A DNA stretch of 64,000 bases from JACVRW01 sp963826165 (GTDB lineage: Bacteria > Actinomycetota > Thermoleophilia > Solirubrobacterales > Thermoleophilaceae), in NCBI GenBank assembly GCA_963826165.1, contig CAWGWC010000024.1, positions 62,001-126,000 on the forward strand, in the 5' to 3' direction. A program made the position numbers and the translations under genes. How positions within the stretch are numbered: the stretch's first letter is position 1; each line of letters opens with the position of its first letter. The notes under the pieces are model-generated. The model searched no databases. It worked only from the letters and a program-made list of their open reading frames with translations, and was not told where the DNA came from. Positions 38,801 to 47,346 of this stretch are shown one piece after another.

Positions 38801-40758
38801 GGCACCACGTTGACGCAGATGGCGGTCACCACTATCGACCAGCGCTCTTCGAACTCGTTGACCTCCGCCGCCTCGACGACCCAGTTGCTCGGCGTCGTCT
38901 GGAAGGACCCCTGGAGGGCCAGTGCCAGGTTCTTGGTGGGCAGAAGCTGCGCGGTGCCGCTGATGGCAAATTTCTTCTCCGGGCAGGTGACCTCGACGGT
39001 CTTGAAGGGCTCCGAGTCCGCCGCCGACTCGTTCGTGACGACCTCATAGCCGCTGATCCCGGGCTGGCCCTGAGGGCCCTGTGGGCCCTCGACGCCCTGA
39101 AGGCCACGCGGGCCTACTGAACCCTGCGGACCCTGAGGTCCCGCCGGGCCCTGCAGCCCGGTTGCGCCGGCCTGCCCCGTTGCGCCCTGAGGACCCTGTT
39201 GCCCTGCCGGCCCTGCGGGTCCGGCCTGGCCCGTCTGTCCCGTGGTGCCCTGAGGACCCGCTGGGCCGGTGGCGCCGGCCGGTCCTGCCGGTCCCGCCGG
39301 CCCGATCGGTCCCTGAGGGCCGGCCGGACCGGTCGCCCCCGTGGCCCCGGTGGCACCTGTCGCCCCGGTGGTGCCTTGTTCTCCGGTCGCGCCGGCGGGC
39401 CCAGCAGGCCCTGCCGGACCGGTGGCGCCCTGAGCACCGGTAGCGCCCGCGGGTCCTGCGGGCCCGGTCACGCCGGTCTCGCCCTGGGCGCCCTGCGGTC
39501 CCGTGGCGCCAGTGTCGCCCTGGGCGCCCTGTGGGCCGGTCACGCCCTGTGCTCCCTGCGGTCCGGGCGGTCCCACCGGTCCGGGGCCGCCCTGCGGCCC
39601 CTGGGGGCCGGTGGTGCCCGGCCCGCCCGTTCCGGGCTCACCCTGAATTCCCTGTGGCCCGGTGAGTCCCTGGGGGCCAATGAGACCTTGAGCGCCGGGT
39701 ACCCCCTGCTGTCCCTCGGCCCCGACCGGGCCGGCCGGGCCGGTGTCACCCTGCGCTCCCGCCGGTCCTTCTGGGCCTGGAGGGCCGATGGTTCCCGCGG
39801 GTCCCTCCGCGCCGTCGAGTCCCTGCGCGCCCTGGGGTCCCGCGGGTCCAGTGTCACCCTGGGTGCCCTGGGGCCCTGTGGCTCCGGCCGCGCCGTTCTC
39901 GCCGGCTGCACCTTGGGGACCCTGCGGCCCCAACGGACCGGTGGGGCCGGGCTCGCCCTGGGGACCGACGGGCCCCGTGGGACCGGCCGGTCCCGCGAGG
40001 CCCGGCTCACCCTGTGCGCCGGTCAATCCCTGCGCGCCCTGAGGTCCCTCGGGCCCGACGGCTCCGGCGTCGCCTTCGATGCCCTGCGGCCCCTCGGACC
40101 CGGTCGCGCCCTGGATCCCCTGCGCGCCCTGTGGACCCTCAACTCCTTCCGGGCCTGCGGGGCCGTCGGCACCCACCTGACCGGCTGGGCCCGTGGCGCC
40201 GGTGGCACCGACTGGGCCTCTGGCCCCCGCTGGACCCTGAGGCCCCGCCGTCCCAGGTGGGCCGGTCTCGCCAGGCGGGCCCTCGGGTCCACGGCCGGGA
40301 CCGCCGCCCGAGCGCCGGACCAGGACAAGCGCCCGGCGGATCACGCTTCCGTTGCCGCTGATGTCGGCCACCGCGGCGAGCTCGCCCCGCTCCAACAACG
40401 CACGCCGGGCGCCTTCTCCGAGCGGCACGCCCAAGCGTCCGTCGAAGGTCAGCCAGGAGAGGGAGAAGCGCCGGCTGCCGATCACCCGCGCGGAGTGCGA
40501 TGAACCGAGTCTGGCGCGCAGCACCACCCGCCCCTGGCAGCGCGACAGCACCACTGCGGGGCAGAGGAGGGGCACCTGGGCGCGCGCCGCGTCCCCCGGC
40601 CCGGTGACGATCACCTGGCGTGGCGGACGAGCCACGTCCTCGCCGGCCACCGCTGCGAGCGCCTGCTGAGCGCCGCCCACGAGGGCGCCCAGCGTAAAGA
40701 GCAGCAGGAACAGCCCACGCCCGCTGAGCTTCCGTGCCCTCTGTGCCCAGCCGTCCAC
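38797..40758 (-). CDS. secreted collagen-like Gly-X-Y repeat protein
   Basis: 653 aa. A basic start and hydrophobic segment (about 13-35, ending AQQALA) form a signal peptide. Residues ~36-150 form an N-terminal domain with two Cys (LLCPAVVLSRCQ). Residues ~158-570 are about 137 near-uninterrupted Gly-X-Y triplets rich in GPQGPQ, GATGPQ, GPAGPA and GPTG. The last ~83 residues (EVVTNESAADSEP ... CPEKKFAISG ... AICVNVVP) form a compact beta-like domain with two Cys, suited as a trimerisation or adhesion head. A collagen triple helix in the wall or matrix is inferred. GTG start 9 nt after TAGCAT, likely leaderless. Confidence 0.9.
   Translation of the reverse strand: MDGWAQRARKLSGRGLFLLLFTLGALVGGAQQALAAVAGEDVARPPRQVIVTGPGDAARAQVPLLCPAVVLSRCQGRVVLRARLGSSHSARVIGSRRFSLSWLTFDGRLGVPLGEGARRALLERGELAAVADISGNGSVIRRALVLVRRSGGGPGRGPEGPPGETGPPGTAGPQGPAGARGPVGATGATGPAGQVGADGPAGPEGVEGPQGAQGIQGATGSEGPQGIEGDAGAVGPEGPQGAQGLTGAQGEPGLAGPAGPTGPVGPQGEPGPTGPLGPQGPQGAAGENGAAGATGPQGTQGDTGPAGPQGAQGLDGAEGPAGTIGPPGPEGPAGAQGDTGPAGPVGAEGQQGVPGAQGLIGPQGLTGPQGIQGEPGTGGPGTTGPQGPQGGPGPVGPPGPQGAQGVTGPQGAQGDTGATGPQGAQGETGVTGPAGPAGATGAQGATGPAGPAGPAGATGEQGTTGATGATGATGATGPAGPQGPIGPAGPAGPAGATGPAGPQGTTGQTGQAGPAGPAGQQGPQGATGQAGATGLQGPAGPQGPQGSVGPRGLQGVEGPQGPQGQPGISGYEVVTNESAADSEPFKTVEVTCPEKKFAISGTAQLLPTKNLALALQGSFQTTPSNWVVEAAEVNEFEERWSIVVTAICVNVVP
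39049..40287 (-). repeat. degenerate 9-bp repeats coding for Gly-X-Y triplets
   Basis: About 1.24 kb in which every third codon (minus strand) is GGN, with variants of GGNCCNCAG and GGNCCNGCN recurring. Such DNA can expand or contract by slippage, so length may vary between strains. Confidence 0.85.
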
Positions 40759-40767
40759 GACCCCGGC

Positions 40768-40773
40768 ATGCTA
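40768..40773 (-). promoter_or_regulatory. -10 box TAGCAT for the collagen-like gene (minus strand)
   Basis: TAGCAT on the minus strand ends 9 nt before the GTG at 40758; no ribosome binding site is present. Confidence 0.4.
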
Positions 40774-40853
40774 ACCGAAGGGCTACCCCGATCGTGCACC
40801 GCATCACCCAAAACGAAGTATGCGCGTCCTCTCAACGACCTTCGTCGGTGGGC

Positions 40854-40859
40854 TAGGCT
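40854..40859 (+). promoter_or_regulatory. -10 box TAGGCT with leader for the acyl-CoA synthetase gene
   Basis: TAGGCT lies 33 nt before the GTG at 40893; the leader contains GGGAGGG about 5 nt before the start. A contrast to the leaderless candidates: leader plus Shine-Dalgarno. Confidence 0.4.
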
Positions 40860-40892
40860 CCCGCCTCAAGTCAGAACCGAGGGAGGGTCACC

Positions 40893-42692
40893 GTGAGCGT
40901 CACCAGCGAGCGCCGTAGCCAGAGGCCGGCGGGCCTCGATGCATCCACCGTCGCAGAGGCGTTTCAGCTCACCGCCGCGGCCCACGGCGATCGGGTGGCG
41001 CTGAGGACACGCGGCGACGAGTTCTCGATGAGCTGGACCGAGTATGCGGAGAAGACGCGCGCGCTCGCCGCCGGGCTCGCCGCGCTCGGCCTCGAGCGGG
41101 GCGGGGCGGTGGGCATCATGCTCACGAACCGGCCGGAATTCCACTGGTTCGACGCCGCCGCCCTGCATCTCGGCGCCATCCCGTTCTCGATCTACAACAC
41201 CTACGCCCCGGAACAGGTCGGCTACCAGGTCGGGGATGCCGGCGCGCGGATCCTCGTGACCGAGAAAGCTTTCCTCGACCGCATCGAGGGGGTGGAGGGG
41301 ATCGAGCACGTCGTCGTGGTCGACGCCGACGGCACCGACGAGGCGATGACTATCGCCGACGTCGAGGCCGAGGGCGACCCCGAGTTCGACTTCGAGGCGG
41401 CTTGGCGCTCCGTCCAGGCCGACGACGTTCTGACGCTCATCTACACCTCCGGAACCACCGGCCCACCCAAGGGCGTGCAGCTGACCCACTCGAACCTCGT
41501 GGCCGCGGTCAACGGCTTCGACCAGGTGATCGCATTCCCCGATGACGGCCGCGTGGTCTCCTGGCTGCCAATGGCGCACATCGCCGAGCGCGCCTGCAGC
41601 CACTATCTGCCGATGCTGCTGGGCTTCACCACCACGTCGTGCCCCGACCCCCGCCAGGTGGTGGCCTACCTGCCAGAGGTCAAGCCCACCTGGTTCTTCG
41701 CGGTTCCGCGGATATGGGAGAAGCTCAAGGCCGCGATCGAGGCCGGCGTGGCGAGCGAGCAGGATGCCGCCAAGAAGCAGGCCACCGAGTGGGCCCTCGA
41801 CGTCGGCCTGCGCAAGGTCCGGCACGAGCAGGCGGGCGAGGAAGTTCCCGCGGAGCTGGCCGAGGAGCACGCCAAGGCCGACGAGCTCGTGCTGTCCAAG
41901 ATCCGAGGAATGCTCGGCCTCGACGAGATCGAATCGGTGAACGTGGGCGCCGCGCCCACGCCGCGCGAGGTGATCGAGTTCTTCCACGCGATCGGCGTAC
42001 CGGTGGCTGAGCTGTGGGGCATGTCCGAGACCTGCGGCTACGGCACCTGCAACCCGCCCGGGCGTATCAAGATCGGCACCGTGGGTCCGGCGTCTCCCGG
42101 GGCCGAGATCACGCTCGCGGAGGATGGCGAGGTCCTCATCCGGGGCCCGATCGTCATGTCCGGGTATCGCAACCAGCCTGAGAAGACAAGCGAGGCGATC
42201 GACGACCAGGGCTGGCTGCACACCGGAGACGTCGGCGAATTCGACGAGGACGGATACCTCAAGATCGTCGACCGCAAGAAGGAGCTGATCATCTCGGCGG
42301 GCGGCAAGAACATGTCGCCGGCCAACATCGAGGCCAAGGTCAAGGCGTCGAGTCCGATCATCGGTCAGGCGATCGCCATCGGCGACGGCCGTCCCTACAA
42401 CGTGGCCCTGATCACCCTCGACCCCGACGTGGCGCCCGCCTTCGCGGCGAGCAAGGGCATCGAGGACGCGAGCATCGAGGCGCTGGCCGCCAACCCAGCC
42501 GTCATCGAGGAGGTACAGCGGGGCGTGGACAGCGCGAACGAGGGCCTGGCTCGGGTGGAGGGCATCAAGCGCTTCACGCTGTTGGCCACCGACTGGCAGC
42601 CGGGCGGCGACGAGCTGACCCCGACGATGAAGCTCAAGCGCAAGCCCATCCACGAGAAGTACGGCGCGGAGATCGAAGAGCTGTACTCCTAG
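40893..42692 (+). CDS. long-chain fatty acyl-CoA synthetase (AMP-forming)
   Basis: 599 aa ANL-superfamily ligase, full length. P-loop YTSGTTGPPKGVQLTHSNL near 189-207; A5-like AELWGMSETCGYGT near 371-384; GEVLIRGPIVMSGYRNQPEKT near 411-431; DGYLKIVDRKKELIISAGGKNMSPANIE near 451-478, and the C-terminal catalytic Lys in TPTMKLKRKPI near 581-591. It resembles FACL-type (FAA/AAE15-like) enzymes with a helical insert near 285-340. It activates fatty acids to CoA thioesters. First gene of an accessory plus-strand trio. Confidence 0.92.
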   Translation: MSVTSERRSQRPAGLDASTVAEAFQLTAAAHGDRVALRTRGDEFSMSWTEYAEKTRALAAGLAALGLERGGAVGIMLTNRPEFHWFDAAALHLGAIPFSIYNTYAPEQVGYQVGDAGARILVTEKAFLDRIEGVEGIEHVVVVDADGTDEAMTIADVEAEGDPEFDFEAAWRSVQADDVLTLIYTSGTTGPPKGVQLTHSNLVAAVNGFDQVIAFPDDGRVVSWLPMAHIAERACSHYLPMLLGFTTTSCPDPRQVVAYLPEVKPTWFFAVPRIWEKLKAAIEAGVASEQDAAKKQATEWALDVGLRKVRHEQAGEEVPAELAEEHAKADELVLSKIRGMLGLDEIESVNVGAAPTPREVIEFFHAIGVPVAELWGMSETCGYGTCNPPGRIKIGTVGPASPGAEITLAEDGEVLIRGPIVMSGYRNQPEKTSEAIDDQGWLHTGDVGEFDEDGYLKIVDRKKELIISAGGKNMSPANIEAKVKASSPIIGQAIAIGDGRPYNVALITLDPDVAPAFAASKGIEDASIEALAANPAVIEEVQRGVDSANEGLARVEGIKRFTLLATDWQPGGDELTPTMKLKRKPIHEKYGAEIEELYS

Positions 42693-42710
42693 CGCCGCTG
42701 AGGTGTGCAC

Positions 42711-44075
42711 ATGAAGAACGCTGCCGGCGAACTCTCGGCCGAGCGCATCCGATCCGTGCGCGAGCGAGAGCAGCGCCGTTTTGCGGAGCTGCGGCCGCTC
42801 AGCGGGCGGCTGCTCGAGCGGGCCAGGGCGAGTATGCCCAACGCGGTGCCGATGGCGTGGATGGCCACGCTCTACGACCACCCTCCCATGGTGATCGACA
42901 GGGGCGACGGCGCCTTCTTCTGGGACGTCGACGGTAACCGTCACCTCGACTTCAATCTCGCCGACACCAGCATGTTCGCCGGTTACGGGGTGGAGGCAGT
43001 GACCCGGGCGGTGAACGAACGCATGGCGGCCGGACCGCAGTTCCTGCTGCCGACTGAGGACAGCATTGAGGTTGCTCTGGAGCTCGGCCGTCGCTTCGGG
43101 CTCCCGTACTGGCAGTTCACGCTGTCCGCGACGCAGGCCAACACCGAGGCGATCCGGGTAGCCCGTGCGGTGACCGGGCGCTCGGCGGTACTGATGTTCG
43201 ACGGCAAGTATCACGGGCACGCCGACGAACTGCTCGGCGAGCTCGCCGGTGACCGGGTCGCTCCCGACGGCCTCGGCGTGCCCACCGACGCGACTCGCCA
43301 CGTGCGGCTGGCCCAGTACAACGATCTCGAGGCGGTCGAGCGCGAGTTGGCCCGAGGCGACGTGGCGTGCGTTCTGGCGGAGGTGGCGGTCACCAATACA
43401 GGGGTCATAAGACCTCGCGAGGGATTCCATGCCGGGCTGCGCCGGCTCGCATCCGAAAGCGGCGTGCTGCTGGTGCTCGACGAGACCCACACCCTGGTGT
43501 CCGGGCCCGGTGGTCTGGTCGCCCGCTGGGAGCTCCAGCCCGACTTGGTCGTCCTGGGCAAGGCAATCTCGAGCGGCATCCCGCTCGGCGCGTACGGGAT
43601 GACCGGCGCAGTGGCAGCCGTGCTCGAGCCGGAACGCTCGGCGTCCTGGGCCGAGCAGGTGGCGACCGGCGGGACCCTGTTCGCCAACGCGCTGTCGATG
43701 GCGGCGGCCCGGGCAACGCTCACCGAGGTGCTCACACAGGACGTCTACGAACACGCCAACGCCCTGGGCGAGCGCCTGGCGGACGGAATCGAGAGGGTCG
43801 CTGAAGCCCACGGTCTCCAGTGGCGCGCCCACCGCCTCTACAACCGATCGGGGTACACCCACGCTCCGGAGCTGCCGGCGAACGCGCTCGAGGCTCGTGC
43901 CACCTTTGACCTCGGGCTCTTCAACCTGCAACGCCTCTACATGGCCAACCGCGGCGTCTGGGAGGCCATCGACTCCGCCGGGCCCGCCTGCAGCGCACGG
44001 ACAACTGACGCCGACGTCGATCGCTATCTCGAGCTCCTCGACGGCTTCTTGGACGACGTGGTGCACATGAGATAG
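42711..44075 (+). CDS. class III PLP aminotransferase, glutamate-1-semialdehyde aminomutase-like
   Basis: About 454 aa from ATG 42711 (GTG 42705 also in frame). Fold-type I class III enzyme: NADTSMFAGYG-like LADTSMFAGYGVEAV near 83-97, FDGKYHGHADELL near 163-175, cofactor Asp in LLVLDETHTLV near 254-264, and the Schiff-base Lys in LVVLGKAISSGIPLGAYG near 279-296. The closest style is HemL-like/aspartate-aminotransferase-family proteins. The 40-residue N-terminal extension and lack of haem genes argue against true HemL; an omega-amino acid or amino-sugar substrate is possible. It is 18 nt after the acyl-CoA synthetase gene. Confidence 0.85.
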   Translation: MKNAAGELSAERIRSVREREQRRFAELRPLSGRLLERARASMPNAVPMAWMATLYDHPPMVIDRGDGAFFWDVDGNRHLDFNLADTSMFAGYGVEAVTRAVNERMAAGPQFLLPTEDSIEVALELGRRFGLPYWQFTLSATQANTEAIRVARAVTGRSAVLMFDGKYHGHADELLGELAGDRVAPDGLGVPTDATRHVRLAQYNDLEAVERELARGDVACVLAEVAVTNTGVIRPREGFHAGLRRLASESGVLLVLDETHTLVSGPGGLVARWELQPDLVVLGKAISSGIPLGAYGMTGAVAAVLEPERSASWAEQVATGGTLFANALSMAAARATLTEVLTQDVYEHANALGERLADGIERVAEAHGLQWRAHRLYNRSGYTHAPELPANALEARATFDLGLFNLQRLYMANRGVWEAIDSAGPACSARTTDADVDRYLELLDGFLDDVVHMR

Positions 44076-44134
44076 AGACGTTTGCCCCTTGGCCGCCCAG
44101 GGAAACTGCGCTTCAGCCGAGCGAGGGGGAACGC

Positions 44135-45523
44135 ATGAAGGGCGCACTGCAGGCGGACGGACGCAGGATCTACTTCTTCGGGGCACTGGGCGGGCTGCTG
44201 TTCGGCTACGACACCGGCGTCATCTCCGGCGCAATTCTGTTCATCACCGAGGATTTCGACCTGTCCCCGTTCATGCAGGGCGCCGTGGTGGCCTCCCTGC
44301 TGCTCGGGGCCATGGCCGGGGCTGCTCTCGCGGGGCCGCTGTCCGACACCCTCGGCCGTCGCCGCCTGATCATGATCGCCGCGGTGACCTTCACCGTCGG
44401 GGCCATCGCGGCCGCCGCGGCGCCCAGCGCGTGGGCCCTGGTGGGGGCACGGGTGATCCTCGGGCTGGCGGTGGGCTGCGCGGCGCTGGTGGTGCCGCTC
44501 TACCTGTCGGAGATCGCGCCCACGCGCCTGCGTGGGGCCATCGGGTCCCTCAATCAGCTCATGATCGTCGTCGGCATCCTGGTGGCCTTCATCGTCAACG
44601 CGATCCTGGCCTCGTCCGGCGACTGGCGCCTGATGCTGGGTCTGGCGGCCGTACCGTCGCTGATCCTGCTGGTGGGAATGGCCTTCATGCCGGAGACGCC
44701 GCGCTACCTCGTCACAGAGGGCGAGGAGGACGAGGCCAAGGAAGTGCTCGAGGAGCTGAAGTCCGACGACGCCCCGGCGGAGGACGACCCCGACAAGAAG
44801 GTCGACGAGATCCGCGAGGTCGATGAGCAGGAGGACGGCGGAGGCGCCGGCCTCCTGAAGGAGCCGTGGGTACGCCCGGCGCTCGTGGTGGCCATCGGGC
44901 TTGCGGTGTTCCAGCAGCTGGTGGGCATCAACACGATCATCTACTACGCGCCGACCACGCTCACCAGCGTCGGCTACGGCGCGGAAGGAGCGATCTACGC
45001 CAACCTCGCCATCGGAACGCTGAACGTGGCCATGACGGTGCTGGCGATCCGGCTCGTCGACCGCGTCGGACGCAAGCCGATGCTGCTGGCGGGCCTCGTG
45101 GGCATGATCGCGAGCCTGGTGATCCTGGGCGTGTCCACCGAGGTCCTGGCCAAGCCGGACTCGCCCGGCGATCCGGCGGCGATCGTCACCCTCCTCTGCC
45201 TGGCCGGCTTCATCGCCTCGTTTGCCGCCACATGGGGCCCGGTGGTGTGGGTGGTGCTGCCGGAGGTGCTGCCGCTGAGCGTGCGAGGGACGGCCATGGG
45301 GATAGCGGTGTTCCTGCACTGGGGAGCGAACTTCCTCGTCTCCCAGAGCTTCCCGATCATGCTCGACTCCTGGGGCGCCGGCCCGGTGTTCCTCGGCTAC
45401 GCGGCCATCGGCGTGATCGCCTTCTTCTTCGTCAAGACGCAGGTGCCGGAGACCAAGGGACGCAGCCTCGAGGAGATCGAGGATCGGCTTCAGGAGGAGG
45501 CGGGCGTAGCGGCAAGCGCCTGA
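44135..45523 (+). CDS. sugar porter family MFS transporter
   Basis: 462 aa with 12 predicted helices. Signatures: FGYDTGVISGAILFI near 23-37, the loop 2-3 motif GPLSDTLGRRR near 67-77, PLYLSEIAPTRLRGAIGSLNQL near 122-143 (PESPR appears as PETPRYL near 188), QQLVGINTIIYYAPT near 264-278 and the C-terminal PETKGRSLEEIE. The central loop is unusually acidic and long (about 195-240, EEDEAKEVLEELKSDDAPAEDDPD style). Probably proton-coupled import of a sugar or polyol. GGGGGAA ribosome binding site. It converges on hypX with a 34-base overlap. Confidence 0.93.
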   Translation: MKGALQADGRRIYFFGALGGLLFGYDTGVISGAILFITEDFDLSPFMQGAVVASLLLGAMAGAALAGPLSDTLGRRRLIMIAAVTFTVGAIAAAAAPSAWALVGARVILGLAVGCAALVVPLYLSEIAPTRLRGAIGSLNQLMIVVGILVAFIVNAILASSGDWRLMLGLAAVPSLILLVGMAFMPETPRYLVTEGEEDEAKEVLEELKSDDAPAEDDPDKKVDEIREVDEQEDGGGAGLLKEPWVRPALVVAIGLAVFQQLVGINTIIYYAPTTLTSVGYGAEGAIYANLAIGTLNVAMTVLAIRLVDRVGRKPMLLAGLVGMIASLVILGVSTEVLAKPDSPGDPAAIVTLLCLAGFIASFAATWGPVVWVVLPEVLPLSVRGTAMGIAVFLHWGANFLVSQSFPIMLDSWGAGPVFLGYAAIGVIAFFFVKTQVPETKGRSLEEIEDRLQEEAGVAASA

Positions 45524-47280
45524 CGGGTCCCGTTCGGCGCTCTAGTCGCCTGCCCCCCGCGTGGACGGGGGACAGGCAGAGCCGATCGAGGTCGGTCGGG
45601 GACGGGCGTCTTGCAGGCGGGGCCGAGCTTGTGGACGAAGCCCCGGCGCGCCTCGTGGTAGCTGCGGTCGGGGCCGAAGAAGCACTGATGCGAGCGGGCC
45701 ATCTCCTCCGCCCGGAAGGCTCCGAGCGGCTTGGCCAGCTCGTCGGCCAGGCGCCGGCGCCGTTTCTCGTGGAGCGCCCGCCCCAGCTCGGGGTCACCGG
45801 CCAGAGCCTCCGCGTAGCGCCGCGTCTGAGCGCGGAAGCTCTCGAGGTCCGAGCCGAATCTGGCGTCCAGCAGGCCGATCTCCACGGCCTGCCGGGTGCC
45901 GACGGGGCGGAACGGCGGGCCCGTGAGCCGCGCGGCCATCTCCGCGCCGACCCGCCGCGGCAGCAGGTAGGTCCAGTACTCCGATCCGTAGAGGCCGCCC
46001 ATGTGGCGGTAGTAGGGGTTGAGCACGACGTCCTCGCGGGCCACCACCAGGTCGCCGGCGAGGGCCAGTGGAACGCCGCCGGCCGCCGCGTCGCCGCAGA
46101 GTGCCGAGACCACCAGATGGGAGTTCGTCTCCACGATCTCGCGGACGACGTCGTTGATCGCGTGGAGGTTGTGCCAGGACTCCTGTGCCGGATCCTCCGC
46201 GGCCTCGATGACGTTGAGGTGGATGCCGTTGGAGAAGAAGTCGCTGCCGCCGGTGAGGACGATCACCCGGGTCGTGCGGCGGGAGCGGGCGTAGCGGTAG
46301 GCCTCGCGCAGGCGGCGGCACTGGTCGGTGCTCATCGCTCCGTTGTAGAAGTCGAAGTGCAGGTAGCCCACGCCCTGCTTCTCCTCATAGGCGATCTCGC
46401 GGTCGCCCTGGAGGTCGGCAGCGTCGAGGCTGACACCGGCCTGGGCCAGGGCGAGCACGGCGGGCAGCTTGTAGTGGCTCTCGCCCTGCTCGGCGGCCCG
46501 CTTCAGGTGGCTGATCCACACGGCGCCGTCGGTGGTGGCCCGGCACACGGCGCCGTGGCGAGTGCCGATGATCCGTCCCGGGGTGCCACTCAGCGCCGGC
46601 TCGCGCCCGACACCGAAGAGGTGGAAGCGAACGCCCTCCATCTCGTCGAGGACGCCCGGGTGGCCTTCGGCGGCCCCGATCTTGCGCACCACCGCGTCGG
46701 TGTCGTCCGTCTGCCAGTCGATCGCCCGCAGCTCCTGGTGCATCAGTGCGCGCGCCTGGCCGACCACTCTCGGGTCGCCCGGGTCGAGCGTGTCGGGCTC
46801 CTCGCCGGCCGTCACTCTGTCGACCGCCTCCACCACGGCCGCGATGGCAGCACGGCGCACCTCGTGGCGGTAGAGGCTCGACTTGCCCGTCTCGCGCATG
46901 GGAAAGGCGCGCGTGGCCCACACGGCGCCGGCGTCGAAGTCTCCGTCGGCCTCCAGCACGGTCACGCCCCATTCCCTCACGCCGAGCTCGATGGCCCAAT
47001 CGAGTGAGGACGCACCGCGGTCGCCCATGGGACCGGGGTGCACGATCAGGCAGCGGTGCTTCGACCAGATCGACTCCGGGATGAGCTTCTTGAGCATCGG
47101 GCAGACGATCAGCTGCGGCCGGTGGCGCTCGACGGCCGACTCCATGGCGGCCGCGGAGTCGACCACGGCGACGTCCACGTGGTGACCGCGCTCCTCGAGC
47201 TCGATCAGGGCGCGCTGACTGAGGCTGTTGTGCGCGGAGACCAGGAACAGGATGCGGCGTGAGGAGGGGGTGGGGGCCAT
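45490..47280 (-). CDS. hypX: HypX-like hydrogenase maturation protein (formyltransferase-like + enoyl-CoA hydratase-like)
   Basis: 596 aa. The N-terminal ~260 residues resemble formyl-THF-dependent transferases: LIVHPGPMGDRGASSLDWAI near 78-97, DGDFDAGAVW near 112-121, and a C-terminal subdomain ending SHYKLPAV. The second half is a crotonase fold: GVGYLHFDFYNGAMS near 297, VLTGGSDFFSNGIHLNVIE near 330-348 and ALCGDAAAGGVPLALAGDLVVA near 378-399. This two-domain order is that of HypX/HoxX, which makes CO for the [NiFe]-hydrogenase active site from a formyl group. No hydrogenase or other hyp gene lies in the window. ATG 47280 follows GAGAGGAC. The C-terminal ~45 residues are basic and unusual. 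Confidence 0.87.
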   Translation of the reverse strand: MAPTPSSRRILFLVSAHNSLSQRALIELEERGHHVDVAVVDSAAAMESAVERHRPQLIVCPMLKKLIPESIWSKHRCLIVHPGPMGDRGASSLDWAIELGVREWGVTVLEADGDFDAGAVWATRAFPMRETGKSSLYRHEVRRAAIAAVVEAVDRVTAGEEPDTLDPGDPRVVGQARALMHQELRAIDWQTDDTDAVVRKIGAAEGHPGVLDEMEGVRFHLFGVGREPALSGTPGRIIGTRHGAVCRATTDGAVWISHLKRAAEQGESHYKLPAVLALAQAGVSLDAADLQGDREIAYEEKQGVGYLHFDFYNGAMSTDQCRRLREAYRYARSRRTTRVIVLTGGSDFFSNGIHLNVIEAAEDPAQESWHNLHAINDVVREIVETNSHLVVSALCGDAAAGGVPLALAGDLVVAREDVVLNPYYRHMGGLYGSEYWTYLLPRRVGAEMAARLTGPPFRPVGTRQAVEIGLLDARFGSDLESFRAQTRRYAEALAGDPELGRALHEKRRRRLADELAKPLGAFRAEEMARSHQCFFGPDRSYHEARRGFVHKLGPACKTPVPDRPRSALPVPRPRGGQATRAPNGTRQALAATPASS

Positions 47281-47332
47281 GTCCTCTCGACCCGGAGCCG
47301 GACGCCCTTGTTCCTGTGAGATCACGCACACC

Positions 47333-47338
47333 TAAGCT
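47333..47338 (+). promoter_or_regulatory. -10 box TAAGCT before the GNAT gene
   Basis: TAAGCT ends 8 nt before ATG 47347; TTGTTC at 47308-47313 could be a -35 (19-nt spacing). No Shine-Dalgarno. Confidence 0.4.
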
Positions 47339-47346
47339 CCGCAGCC

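Noticed and set aside
39049..40287. Short tandem repeats considered as a CRISPR array
   Set aside because: Repeats are 9 bp, degenerate, without unique spacers, and lie in frame in a Gly-X-Y protein.
42705..44075. Aminotransferase as authentic HemL of tetrapyrrole synthesis
   Set aside because: The N-terminal extension and the absence of any haem gene nearby argue for a different substrate; only family level is claimed.
40866..44186. 1106-codon open frame on the minus strand opposite the acyl-CoA synthetase and aminotransferase
   Set aside because: Long only because of GC-rich third positions; no family pattern, and both plus-strand genes are well supported.
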